Shown here piece by piece: positions 1 through 9,050 of a stretch of DNA of 64,000 nucleotides. The DNA is taken from assembly GCF_015354315.1 (NCBI RefSeq), contig NZ_JADKYY010000008.1:1-64000 (forward strand), written 5' to 3'. Every line of letters begins with the position of its first letter. Positions within the stretch are counted from its first letter, which is position 1. The notes beneath the pieces are model-generated. The model searched no databases. It saw only the letters and a program-made list of their open reading frames with translations, and was not told where the DNA came from. The stretch is from Planobacterium oryzisoli. Lineage in GTDB: Bacteria; Bacteroidota; Bacteroidia; Flavobacteriales; Weeksellaceae. Made by a program: the position numbers and the translations under genes.

Positions 1-80
1 AAAACGGATTTTGTCGAAAAATGACTATTTTTACTCATCGTATTTTTTATGTCGCAAACACAAATTTACGATGTTTTCAA

Positions 81-107
81 GAAGCCATTAAATTGGCTTC
101 TTGTTTT
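81..107 (+). terminator. Rho-independent terminator of an upstream gene
   Basis: Arms GAAGCCA (81-87) and TGGCTTC (94-100) pair perfectly around a 6-nt loop and are followed by TTGTTTT. It probably ends a gene that lies left of the window and insulates the restriction operon. Positions 1-80 show no recognisable coding sequence. Confidence 0.6.
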
Positions 108-128
108 ATCGGACAACAATGATAAAAA
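105..128. promoter_or_regulatory. Dyad repeat copy 1 upstream of hsdR
   Basis: A 24-bp element with arms TTTATC and GATAAA around 10 nt. It recurs at 151-174 with three mismatches, all in the spacer. Two conserved hyphenated dyads about 80 and 33 bp before hsdR suggest a pair of operator sites for an unknown regulator. The binding role is inference. Confidence 0.4.
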
Positions 129-150
129 ATAAATAATCTATAACTTAATG

Positions 151-174
151 TTTATCGGACGAGGATGATAAAAA
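151..174. promoter_or_regulatory. Dyad repeat copy 2 upstream of hsdR
   Basis: Second copy of the 24-bp element, with the same TTTATC and GATAAA arms, ending 32 bp before the hsdR start codon. Centre-to-centre distance from copy 1 is 46 bp. Its place immediately before the first gene of the restriction operon fits an operator. Confidence 0.4.
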
Positions 175-206
175 TTCTTAAATTTGAAATTCTATCATTT
201 TATTGA

Positions 207-2579
207 ATGGATAAAAAATTACTCTCTGAAAGAGATATTTGCACGAAATTCATAACTCCCGCTCTTGAAAATTCAGAGTGGGATAAATTTCGTCAATTCA
301 AAGAGGAAGTTAATTTTACAGATGGTAGAATTATTATTCGTGGAAAGCTTTCTACGAGAGGAAAAAGGAAAAGGGCAGATTACATACTCTATTACAAACC
401 CAATATTCCAATTGGGATTATTGAGGTTAAAGAAAATAACCATTCCGTGGGAGCTGGAATGCAACAAGCTTTAGAGTATGCCGATATTTTGGATTTACCT
501 TTTGTCTTTTCTACGAATGGAGATCGATTTTTATTTCACGATAAAACAAATTCCGAAAATCTTGAAAGTGAAATTGAATTAACTGATTTTCCATCTCCCG
601 AAGTTTTATGGGAAAAATACTTGAAACACAAAGGCATTGCAACTAATGAAGCAAAAAAGGTTGTGGAGCAAGATTATTTCTTTGACGGTTCAGGAAGATC
701 TCCAAGATATTATCAACAAAATGCAGTTAATTTAACGCTTGAAGCCATTGCGAAAGGACAAAATAGAATCCTTTTAGTAATGGCGACAGGAACTGGTAAA
801 ACTTATACGGCATTCCAAATTGTTCATCGACTTTGGAAGTCAAAAACGAAGAAGCGAATTTTGTTTTTGGCGGATCGAAATGCTTTGATTGACCAAACTA
901 AACGTGGGGATTTTAAGCACTTCAAAGATAAAATGACGATTGTTCAAAAAAGGCAGGTCGATAAATCTTATGAAGTTTACTTGGCAATTTATCAAGGATT
1001 GACCGGAACGGAGGAAGAAAAAAATATTTTTAAGCAGTTTAGCAAAGACTTTTTCGATTTAATTGTGATCGACGAATGTCATCGTGGAAGTGCAAATGAA
1101 GATTCTGCTTGGCGTGAAGTTTTAACCTATTTTGAATCCGCCACTCAAATCGGTTTAACTGCGACTCCAAAAGAAACGGACACAATCAGTAATTCTGAAT
1201 ATTTTGGAGAACCAATTTATACTTACACTTTAAAACAAGGTATCGAAGACGGATTTCTTGCACCTTATCAAGTTGTGAGAGTAAGTATTGATGTGGATTT
1301 AGAAGGTTATAGACCAGATAAGAATAAGAAAGACAAAGACGGAAATATTGTTGAAGATCGAATCTACAATCGCAAAGATTATGACCGCAATTTGGTTATA
1401 GACGAAAGAACACAAATTGTTGCTCAAAAAGTGACAGAGTTTCTTAAAAATTCCGGGCGTTTCCAAAAAACTATCGTCTTTTGCCGCGATGTGGATCATG
1501 CGGAAAGAATGCGCTCCGCTTTGGCCAATCTGAATTCGGATTTGGTAGGGCAAAATCATAAATATGTGATGCGGATTACAGGTGACAATGATGAAGGTAA
1601 ACGCGAACTCGATAATTTTATTGATCCCGAACAGACTTATCCCGTTATTGCCACCACTTCCGAACTGATGACGACCGGAGTTGATGCCCAAACGTGTAAA
1701 CTGATTGTTTTGGATACGGAAATCGGTTCAATGACGAAGTTTAAACAGATTGTGGGGCGTGGAACAAGAGTGAACGAAGAGTTCGGAAAACTGTATTTTA
1801 CCATTATGGATTTCCGCAATGCGACGGACAAATTCGCAGATAAAGATTTTGATGGCGATCCGGTGAGGATTAAGGAAATCAAAGGTGATGAACCAATTAC
1901 AGGCGATAACGATCCTGCTGAAGATGATGAACCTAATGATGTCGAAAAACCCGTTGTAAAAGATCCACCCGAAAATTACGGTAATGATGATCCATTCACA
2001 AAGAAAAAAACAAAACTTCAGAAAATCTATATCAACGGTGTGGACGTCACCATCTTAAATTCCCGTGAAATGTATTTCGACAAGGATGGAAAACCTGTCA
2101 CGATGAGCATGAAAGACTATACCAAGTCGCTGTTAAGTGAAAAGTATGAATCGCTCGACCAATTTCTGAACCTTTGGAAATCAGCCGACCGTAAGGAAGC
2201 TCTCATTGAGGAACTGAATGAGCAGGGAATTCCCGTTGAAGAACTGCTGAAAGCCGTAAACCGCGAATGCGATCTGTTCGATATTATTTGCCACGTTGCC
2301 TTCGACCAAAAGCCGTTGACACGGAAAGAACGAGCCAACAATGTGAAGAAGCGTAACTATTTTACTAAATACGGCGAAAAAGCAAGAGCAGTGATTGAAG
2401 CACTTATCGAAAAATATGCCGATGAAGGTATCGAAAATATTGAAAGTATGGAAGTGCTGAAACTGAATCCGCTTTCAGATTTTGGTTCGCCACTCGAAAT
2501 TGTAAAATCTTTTGGTGGGAAAGATCAGTATCTGCAGGCTGTGCGTGAACTGGAAGATGAAATTTATTCGTTTGCGTAA
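207..2579 (+). CDS. hsdR: Type I restriction enzyme, R subunit (HsdR)
   Basis: Motor and nuclease subunit of a type I restriction-modification complex, which translocates and cuts DNA lacking the host methylation. The PD-(D/E)XK core shows as D58 and the E73-V-K75 triad. The SF2 helicase follows with Walker A ATGTGKT (193-199), DECH (289-292) and a LTATP motif. A C-terminal EcoEI-type region follows. At 790 residues it matches the shorter EcoAI/EcoEI (type IB) size class rather than the roughly 1000-residue forms. It is the first gene of a co-directional operon running to about 9395. The 5' half looks more AT-rich than the 3' half. No frameshift is visible, so the protein should be functional. 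Confidence 0.95.
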   Translation: MDKKLLSERDICTKFITPALENSEWDKFRQFKEEVNFTDGRIIIRGKLSTRGKRKRADYILYYKPNIPIGIIEVKENNHSVGAGMQQALEYADILDLPFVFSTNGDRFLFHDKTNSENLESEIELTDFPSPEVLWEKYLKHKGIATNEAKKVVEQDYFFDGSGRSPRYYQQNAVNLTLEAIAKGQNRILLVMATGTGKTYTAFQIVHRLWKSKTKKRILFLADRNALIDQTKRGDFKHFKDKMTIVQKRQVDKSYEVYLAIYQGLTGTEEEKNIFKQFSKDFFDLIVIDECHRGSANEDSAWREVLTYFESATQIGLTATPKETDTISNSEYFGEPIYTYTLKQGIEDGFLAPYQVVRVSIDVDLEGYRPDKNKKDKDGNIVEDRIYNRKDYDRNLVIDERTQIVAQKVTEFLKNSGRFQKTIVFCRDVDHAERMRSALANLNSDLVGQNHKYVMRITGDNDEGKRELDNFIDPEQTYPVIATTSELMTTGVDAQTCKLIVLDTEIGSMTKFKQIVGRGTRVNEEFGKLYFTIMDFRNATDKFADKDFDGDPVRIKEIKGDEPITGDNDPAEDDEPNDVEKPVVKDPPENYGNDDPFTKKKTKLQKIYINGVDVTILNSREMYFDKDGKPVTMSMKDYTKSLLSEKYESLDQFLNLWKSADRKEALIEELNEQGIPVEELLKAVNRECDLFDIICHVAFDQKPLTRKERANNVKKRNYFTKYGEKARAVIEALIEKYADEGIENIESMEVLKLNPLSDFGSPLEIVKSFGGKDQYLQAVRELEDEIYSFA

Positions 2580-2581
2580 AT

Positions 2582-2992
2582 ATGTGTTCGGTCTCAGATA
2601 AAATTGTCTTGTGCACCTGCAAAGTTTCAAATGTTGAAAATTTGAAGCATTATTGGATGCTGTTCCGGTATAATCCCGAAAAAGGAGAAATAATTGTGGG
2701 ACAGCCTATTTCTTGGGAAACGCTCCTTCAAATTAACAATCCCGATAATCCCAAGATACTTTTGAAGAAGCTTAACGAACAGAATATTTTTGACAAACCA
2801 CTTGAGTTTTTTGAAAAGGACAGATTGCTGATTTCGGTTCAGTTTAGAGAGAATGAGTGCCGGACTGACTACGGTTTTGAGTATAAAAAAGGCAAATGGA
2901 AAATTAAGGAATTTGATTATTTCGGATGGATGGCAGAACATTATGAATTTAAAGAAGGAAAAATAGAAAACGCTGTAGTAAGAGGAAAATGA
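2582..2992 (+). CDS. Uncharacterised protein in the restriction operon
   Basis: A 136-residue soluble protein of unknown family. It starts 2 nt after the hsdR stop and overlaps the next gene by 4 nt (ATGA), so it is translated as part of the operon. It is rich in charged and aromatic residues, with a repeated pattern of short beta-like segments and no signal peptide or membrane segment. The residues around 85-115 (EYKKGKWKIKEFDYFGW) are strikingly aromatic and lysine-rich. No catalytic motif was recognised. It is AT-rich like the two genes after it, which suggests that the three entered the operon as cargo. That it is a real gene is well supported by tight packing. Confidence 0.75.
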   Translation: MCSVSDKIVLCTCKVSNVENLKHYWMLFRYNPEKGEIIVGQPISWETLLQINNPDNPKILLKKLNEQNIFDKPLEFFEKDRLLISVQFRENECRTDYGFEYKKGKWKIKEFDYFGWMAEHYEFKEGKIENAVVRGK

Positions 2993-3543
2993 TTGATATA
3001 AAAAATGCTGCAAAAAGTTACATCGAAAATCTTACAGCAACATTAGAAAGGGTTGCCAAATATTCAGAAGGCATATCTTTTCAAAAAATAAAGTTAGACT
3101 TCGTTGACTACCAAGAATCCCATTTAAAAATATTGGATAAAAGCAACGGTATTTATATGATTGCCTTATCTGAAAATTGCAGTATAAAACCTGAAAAAAT
3201 TTGCAGCAAGGTAAATTCGTTTAAGAAAAATAAAAGGAAATACAAATTTCCAAAAGTTAATGAGAAAAATTGTGTAGGTGAAAACAGAATTCTTTACATA
3301 GGTAAATCCAAAGGGAATATGAAGAAAAGGATTGAGGCTCATCTAGGTCTTGCAAACCCTTCAACTTATGCCTTACAGTTGAAATTTTGGGGAGAAGACA
3401 ATTATCTGAAAGATGCGAAACTTGAAATTCATTACGCGTTTGTAGAGATGCCCGATGAAGACATTGAAACCGATATACTGGAAATTCTCGAAACCGCCTT
3501 ACACAAAAATTATAAACCAATGCTCGGAAGAAGCGGGCATTAA
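2989..3543 (+). CDS. GIY-YIG domain protein
   Basis: A 184-residue protein whose central and C-terminal parts carry the GIY-YIG nuclease signature: GIY at 54-56, YIG at 103-105 within ILYIGKS, a candidate catalytic arginine in KKRIEAH (R114), and a C-terminal glutamate region ending in a P-x-x-GRSGH tail. The spacing between GIY and YIG is unusually long, about 47 residues against about 10 in most members, because of a lysine-rich insert. The family cleaves DNA with a single metal ion. Here it could be an accessory nuclease of the restriction operon, though the activity is untested. It overlaps the preceding gene by 4 nt and is followed by a nuclease-fold gene after 19 nt. Confidence 0.7.
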   Translation: MIDIKNAAKSYIENLTATLERVAKYSEGISFQKIKLDFVDYQESHLKILDKSNGIYMIALSENCSIKPEKICSKVNSFKKNKRKYKFPKVNEKNCVGENRILYIGKSKGNMKKRIEAHLGLANPSTYALQLKFWGEDNYLKDAKLEIHYAFVEMPDEDIETDILEILETALHKNYKPMLGRSGH

Positions 3544-3562
3544 ATATGTTTAAACTCAGAAA

Positions 3563-4615
3563 ATGAAAGTAGCAGAAAAATCATCTTTACATTTTATTAA
3601 ATATGAAAAAATGCTTCTCAATTTTAGAAAAATAAATAAAATTGAAGTAAATGCACCAACCTATATGGAAATTGCAGGCTACCCACATTTTGAAAATGTT
3701 AGTAGCAATATCCTGAGTTTTTTCCTGAATACAAATCAAAAACATAAGCTAAATGATTTGGTTCTAAAATCTCTTTTGCAATGCATTGAAGGATTTGATG
3801 AAACAGCCTATCGGTTAAAAACTAATAATATCTATAGGGAATATGGTATCAGCAACTTAAAGCGTATTGATATTCTTGTCGAATGCCCTGAGATGTGCGT
3901 TAGTATTGAAAATAAAATATTTCATTGGTTACACAACGATTTAGAAATTTACGAAGCTGATATTAATAGAAAATTCTTTGGTAACAAAACTTTTCATGTT
4001 GTTTTGTCATTAAAGAAAGAAAACGTTATAGGAAGTTTCGTAAGTATAACTTATGAAGAATTTTTTGAAAAAGTTAAAAGTAACTTAGGTCAATACATCT
4101 TAAAAGGAGAAAGCAACTATCTTGCTTTTTTACTGGATTACATGAAAACTATTGAAAATCATTTCAAAATGGAAGAGATCAACAAAGAGATGTTTGCTTT
4201 TCTAATGGACAATTCAGAAACTATAACTGAACTACAAAACGAGAAAGTGAAACTGGAAAACAGCCTCTATAGAACTGTAAACCAATTAAGTCAAAGAATT
4301 AATTTTGAAGATCCATTGGTTAAAGTTTGGCGATATGAACGTTATGTAATTGTTTATGATTTCCTTATAGAAGATTCAAAGATTGCCGTTGATATTAACG
4401 TCGATTATGATAAACTAACTGTAGATATTTTTGAAAGAGGGAGAAGCAGCAATAACGAAGTCTTAAGTAAGACACAGCTTATCAAAAATTACAGTTTTGC
4501 AAGGAATCATCGTGGTTATGTCCTTTTAAATGAAAGTAAAAACTTTTTTGATTTAAATTTAGATGAAGTTGCAGAAACAATACATAACTATCTAACTCAA
4601 ATAAAAATCTCATGA
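3563..4615 (+). CDS. PD-(D/E)XK nuclease family protein (PDDEXK_4-like)
   Basis: A 350-residue protein with a restriction-endonuclease-like core. A helix containing HFENVSSNILSFFL (42-55) is followed by the catalytic pattern D103 in RIDILVE and E116-N-K118 in SIENKI. This layout resembles the PDDEXK_4 family often found in defence islands. The C-terminal half (about 210-350) has a short coiled-coil stretch and an uncharacterised beta-rich part. The last 4 nt overlap the hsdM start, so translation is coupled to the methylase gene. It may cut DNA independently of HsdR or be a control factor; the sequence does not decide. It is AT-rich compared with hsdM directly after it. Confidence 0.7.
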   Translation: MKVAEKSSLHFIKYEKMLLNFRKINKIEVNAPTYMEIAGYPHFENVSSNILSFFLNTNQKHKLNDLVLKSLLQCIEGFDETAYRLKTNNIYREYGISNLKRIDILVECPEMCVSIENKIFHWLHNDLEIYEADINRKFFGNKTFHVVLSLKKENVIGSFVSITYEEFFEKVKSNLGQYILKGESNYLAFLLDYMKTIENHFKMEEINKEMFAFLMDNSETITELQNEKVKLENSLYRTVNQLSQRINFEDPLVKVWRYERYVIVYDFLIEDSKIAVDINVDYDKLTVDIFERGRSSNNEVLSKTQLIKNYSFARNHRGYVLLNESKNFFDLNLDEVAETIHNYLTQIKIS

Positions 4616-6060
4616 GCATATCCGGAGTTTTAGAATCCATCAGAAAAATCATGTGGCAGGACAGTGGCCTGAACGGTGATGCACAGCGGCTGGAACAGCT
4701 GGGCTGGATGCTTTTCCTGAAAGTGTTCTGCGACAAAGATCAGGAGCTGGAACTGATGCAGGAAAATTACGAATCGCCCATTCCCGCAGAATTCCGTTGG
4801 GAAAACTGGGCAGCAGATGATGAAGGTTTAACCGGCGACGAACTGCTGGAATTTATCGACCGAAAACTTTTTCCGGCACTGCGCGACATCGACTTAAGCA
4901 CCGGAAATCAGCGTGCCGTGATTGTGCATGAGGTTTTTTCCGGCAACAACAATTATATGAAAAGCGGCATCAACATTCGCAAAGTGCTGAACAAACTCAA
5001 CGAGATTGATTTCAACTCGTCTAAAGACCGCCACGATTTTGGTGATATCTACGAAACTTTGCTCAAAGATTTGCAGAGCGCCGGAAAATCGGGAGAATTT
5101 TACACGCCGAGAGCCATTACGCAGTTCATCACCAAAATGATCGATCCCAAACTCGGCGAAAAAGTGCTGGATCCGGCTTGTGGAACCGGCGGTTATCTTA
5201 CCGGCGTTATCGAACATCTTTCGGCACAGGTGAAAAGCGTGGAAGACCACAAAATTCTGCAGGAAAGTATCAAAGGGTGGGAATACAAACCACTGCCTTA
5301 CCTTTTGGCAACCACCAATTTAATTCTGCACGATATTGAAGTTCCGGACATTACGTACCGCGATTCTCTCGATCAGCCTTTATCGCAATACCGCGAAATT
5401 GACCGTGTGGATATTATTGAAGCCAATCCGCCATTTGGAGGAATTGTGGCGAACAGCAACGAAAATAATTTTCCGCAGAGTTACCGCACCAAGGAATCGG
5501 CGGATCTGTTTCTTATTCTCATGATTCATCTTTTAAAAGTGGGCGGAAGAGCCGGAATTGTTTTGCCCGACGGTTCGCTTACCGGCGACGGTGTGAAAAT
5601 GCGGGTGCGCGAAAAACTGTTGAAAGACTGCCGACTTCATACCATTATCCGCTTACCGAACTCCGTGTTTCAGCCGTATGCAACCGTGGCTACGAATCTG
5701 CTGTTTTTCGAAAAACTGCACCACAACAACGAGACTGCAGGTTTTGCCACGCAGGAAGTCTGGTATTACGAACACCGTTTGCCGGAAGGACAAAAATCTT
5801 ACAGCAAAACCAAACCCATCCGAGAAGAAGAGTTTGAACCGATAAAACAATGGTGGAACAACCGCACCGAAAGTGACATCTGCTGGAAAGTTGATATTGA
5901 AACTTTGAAAGCCCGCAATTTTGATTTGGACATTAAAAACCCGAACAAAACCGAGGAAACTATAGAACATACTTCTGCTGAACTGATGCAGAAACTGTCG
6001 GATTCTTTCCATAAATCTGAAGATTTGCTGGCGAAACTTAAAATGGCTACAGCAGAATGA
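4612..6060 (+). CDS. hsdM: Type I restriction-modification DNA methyltransferase (HsdM)
   Basis: N6-adenine methyltransferase subunit that pairs with HsdS to protect host DNA and with HsdR to restrict foreign DNA. The N-terminal HsdM_N helical domain covers about residues 5-130. The SAM-binding motif DPACGTGG lies at 187-194 and the catalytic NPPF motif at 272-275. The 482-residue length suits the type IB group. It overlaps the upstream nuclease gene and the downstream hsdS gene by 4 nt each. Base composition is clearly more GC-rich than the cargo genes 5' of it, so the core methylase and the inserted genes probably have different histories. Confidence 0.96.
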   Translation: MSISGVLESIRKIMWQDSGLNGDAQRLEQLGWMLFLKVFCDKDQELELMQENYESPIPAEFRWENWAADDEGLTGDELLEFIDRKLFPALRDIDLSTGNQRAVIVHEVFSGNNNYMKSGINIRKVLNKLNEIDFNSSKDRHDFGDIYETLLKDLQSAGKSGEFYTPRAITQFITKMIDPKLGEKVLDPACGTGGYLTGVIEHLSAQVKSVEDHKILQESIKGWEYKPLPYLLATTNLILHDIEVPDITYRDSLDQPLSQYREIDRVDIIEANPPFGGIVANSNENNFPQSYRTKESADLFLILMIHLLKVGGRAGIVLPDGSLTGDGVKMRVREKLLKDCRLHTIIRLPNSVFQPYATVATNLLFFEKLHHNNETAGFATQEVWYYEHRLPEGQKSYSKTKPIREEEFEPIKQWWNNRTESDICWKVDIETLKARNFDLDIKNPNKTEETIEHTSAELMQKLSDSFHKSEDLLAKLKMATAE

Positions 6061-7583
6061 GTAGAGGCAGAAAAATCACAATTAATTCTGAAATAGATAA
6101 ATCGCAAAAACTGTTTTTTGAAAATGTAGGTTTTTATATGTCGATTATCAATAAAGAACTTGGAAAAAAGTATTCTCCCGAACCATTAGCAAATTTCATA
6201 AAGATTGCAGGTGGATTCGCATTTAAAACCTCTTCTTATAAAAAAAGCGGAATTCCTATCATAAGGATTTCTGATTTTAACAACGAAAGAATTGATTTGT
6301 CTTCCTGTGTTTTTTATGATGAAGATGCATCTCTACAAAAATTTTTACTAGAAGAAGGAGATATCATTATTTGCTTGACAGGTGGAACTATTGCAAAACT
6401 TGGAATTGTTCAAGGCGGTCTTGGGAAGATTTATTTAAATCAGCGTGTCGGAAAGTTTGAAGTTCTTGATGAAAATATTTTTGAGAAAGAATATGTTTAC
6501 TGGCTTGCAAAAAGTGTTGCCAATACAATAAAAAACTTGGCTTGGGGTGCTGCAATTCCCAATGTAAGTCCAAAACAGATTGAAAAAATTAAAGTTTCTA
6601 TTCCTCCGAAAGACATTCAGATTGGGATTATTTCTTTTCTGAACGATTTGAAAAATGAAGATTTTAAGAGGGAATTTTATTTTGACCCTGAAATCGAAAA
6701 GCATATTTTAGATTTACACGAAAGTTCTAAAACTACCAATATTCTCTCCTATGAACTCACGCACCAACTATCCCTGATTTCCCAACTTAGGCAAGCTTTT
6801 CTTCGCGAGGCAATGCAGGGCACTTTGGTAAGCAACGAAACTTCCGACGGCAAAACCGGCGCAGATTTACTGGCGGAAATAAAAGCCAAGAAAGAACAAC
6901 TTATCAAAGACAAAAAAATAAAAAAAGGGAAACAGCTTCCGCCAATTTCCGAAGAAGAAATTCCTTTTGAGATACCGGAAGAATTGTCTTTTATTCGCCT
7001 TGGGGAAATTTGTAAGGTTGAAAAGGGTAAAATTGGCATTCAAAGAGCAGAGAAATCTGGAAGTATTCCACTTGTTGTGACTAGTGAAGAAAGACAATCT
7101 CACAATGAAATTCATTTTGACGGACCTAGTGTAATAATTCCTTTAGTTTCGAGCACAGGGCATGGACATGCCAGTATGAAACGAATTCATTATCAGGAAG
7201 GCTCGTTTGCAGTTGGAAATATTTTGGGCTGTATTCAAACATACCTTCCTGCATTTTTTAATATGAAATTTTTGTTTCATTATCTAGATACTTATAAACA
7301 AACATTCTTTGTTGAAAAAATGAAGGGAGCAGCAAATGTTTCTTTAAAACTTTCATCCATTGAAGAAACGCCGATTCCTTTGATCAGAAAAGAGATTCAA
7401 GATAAATATGAAGAACTTATTTTGCATTTAGAAAATCTCGAAGCCTCGGTAAAAGAAAGCCAAAACTATAATGCCCAACTGCTGCAACAGGTGTTGAGAG
7501 AAGCGCTGGAAGGGAAGGAGGAAAGAAAAGAAGTGTTGACTTTGGTGGCGGAAGATGAGTTAAAGTACAATACTCAAACATAA
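6057..7583 (+). CDS. hsdS: Type I restriction specificity subunit (HsdS)
   Basis: Sequence-recognition subunit. Two target-recognition domains are visible: the first around residues 40-190, with a typical TRD start (FIKIAGGFAFKTSSY), and the second around 315-480 (FIRLGEICKVEKGKIG). Between them lies the conserved central spacer LRQAFLREAMQGTL and the PPISEEEIPFEIPEELSF segment (about 240-315). A second conserved repeat (about 465-495, AQLLQQVLREALEGKEE) closes the protein. Both recognition domains are AT-rich, whereas the conserved spacer is closer in composition to hsdM. This is the usual sign of domain exchange between specificity genes. The target sequence cannot be predicted here. Confidence 0.94.
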   Translation: MSRGRKITINSEIDKSQKLFFENVGFYMSIINKELGKKYSPEPLANFIKIAGGFAFKTSSYKKSGIPIIRISDFNNERIDLSSCVFYDEDASLQKFLLEEGDIIICLTGGTIAKLGIVQGGLGKIYLNQRVGKFEVLDENIFEKEYVYWLAKSVANTIKNLAWGAAIPNVSPKQIEKIKVSIPPKDIQIGIISFLNDLKNEDFKREFYFDPEIEKHILDLHESSKTTNILSYELTHQLSLISQLRQAFLREAMQGTLVSNETSDGKTGADLLAEIKAKKEQLIKDKKIKKGKQLPPISEEEIPFEIPEELSFIRLGEICKVEKGKIGIQRAEKSGSIPLVVTSEERQSHNEIHFDGPSVIIPLVSSTGHGHASMKRIHYQEGSFAVGNILGCIQTYLPAFFNMKFLFHYLDTYKQTFFVEKMKGAANVSLKLSSIEETPIPLIRKEIQDKYEELILHLENLEASVKESQNYNAQLLQQVLREALEGKEERKEVLTLVAEDELKYNTQT

Positions 7584-7610
7584 AAGAATTCTTAAAAAAA
7601 CAAAAAAACT

Positions 7611-9035
7611 ATGGATATATTTGGTGATAAAAAGAGTAAACAAATAGAATATTTGGAGGAAGAAAGAAAAAAACTGTGGCAAAGAATTACTGCTCTTGAA
7701 AATGAAGATAAAAGACTCCAAACAGAAATTAACAAAAAAGCAACTGATGCGGAAAAAGAGGCCGCACAAAGTTCTAGGAAAGCGGCAGAATACAGAAATA
7801 AAACTGAGCAAAGAGCGACAGAAGCAAACGATTTTGTTGTTACAATTCAGGCAAAAGTTGATGAAGCTGAAAGATTGCTTGCAAGTATTGGAGAAAAGAA
7901 TGATAAAGCAACAGAATTAAAAACAATATTAGAAACAAATGAGGAAGGATATAAATTGTCGTATGATGAGTTAATTTTAAAAGTAAATACTCTAAACTCT
8001 TTTCTGGAAGATTATCCTGACCTAGATTCTAAATTAACTGTCATAAGCGATTTTGTTTCTGGCGTTGAAGATAATCTTGGAAAATCAAAACTTAGTTTAA
8101 CAGCATTAAATAAAACGAAGAAGGAAATTGATGATTTTCACCGTGATATCTTTGGCTACATCGATAAGGATGATGCAGGTGATGAAATCGTTATCGAAGG
8201 AAAGAAAAGCGATCTGGATGAAGCTTATGAAGATTTACATGAAAAACTTGAGCAAGCAAACAATAGAATAACAACTATTACAGATTCTTATAAAAAGAAA
8301 TATGACGAATTCGAAATCAGCCACAAATCAAATTATGAGAAAATAAATAACGAAATTGAAAGCCTACTTCCGGCAGCTTTAACAGCGGGATTGAGTTCCG
8401 CATTTTCTACAAAGAAAGGAGAAGAAGCAGAAAATTCCCAACAGCTGCAAAGTCGCTTTTCAATGGGAATTTATATGTTGATAGTGGTCAGCTTGCTTCC
8501 TTTCGCTGTCAGTGTATATTTTCTTTACACCGGAACTGCACTTGAAGAGGTCATTAGTAAGATACCAAGATTAGTCTTAGCAATCATCCCGATGTATATT
8601 CCTGTGCTTTGGTTCACATATTCCGCAAACAAAAAACTTAATTTATCAAAAAGATTAATTGAAGAATACGCTCACAAAGAAGTACTAAGTAAAACTTATG
8701 AAGGACTGTCTAAACAAATTGCTAATCTTGAAGATGAAGAGCAAACAAGTGAACTCAAATACCGGCTTTTATCTAGTTTCTTACAAGTGACATCAGAGAA
8801 TCCGGGTAAATTAATTTCAAATTATGAAGCTTCCGATCATCCTGTTATGGAAGCTTTAGAACAAAGTTATAAATTTCAACTTGCAATTGATAAATTAGAA
8901 GGTATTCCTGGTATGGGCAAGGTTGCTGCAATCTTGGAATCAAGCTCAAAACGAAAATTAAAGGAGAAGCAAGAGATCATAGATAGAGCTTTAGGTGCGA
9001 ACGAAGAGGAAGAGGAGGAAGAGGAAGAAGCATAA
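7611..9035 (+). CDS. Coiled-coil membrane protein of the restriction island
   Basis: A 474-residue protein. Residues about 5-260 form a long, highly charged coiled coil. A segment LLPAALTAGLSSAF resembles a motif seen in other coiled-coil membrane proteins. Two membrane helices follow, at about 285-308 and 319-339, joined by a short loop, and then a second helical region. The C-terminus is a run of glutamates (GANEEEEEEEEEA) encoded by an impure GAA/GAG tract. No enzymatic motif is visible. It starts 27 nt after hsdS on the same strand and so is likely cotranscribed. A role as membrane-anchored sensor or effector of the island is only inference. Confidence 0.75.
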   Translation: MDIFGDKKSKQIEYLEEERKKLWQRITALENEDKRLQTEINKKATDAEKEAAQSSRKAAEYRNKTEQRATEANDFVVTIQAKVDEAERLLASIGEKNDKATELKTILETNEEGYKLSYDELILKVNTLNSFLEDYPDLDSKLTVISDFVSGVEDNLGKSKLSLTALNKTKKEIDDFHRDIFGYIDKDDAGDEIVIEGKKSDLDEAYEDLHEKLEQANNRITTITDSYKKKYDEFEISHKSNYEKINNEIESLLPAALTAGLSSAFSTKKGEEAENSQQLQSRFSMGIYMLIVVSLLPFAVSVYFLYTGTALEEVISKIPRLVLAIIPMYIPVLWFTYSANKKLNLSKRLIEEYAHKEVLSKTYEGLSKQIANLEDEEQTSELKYRLLSSFLQVTSENPGKLISNYEASDHPVMEALEQSYKFQLAIDKLEGIPGMGKVAAILESSSKRKLKEKQEIIDRALGANEEEEEEEEEA

Positions 9036-9050
9036 TCGAACATTTGATTT

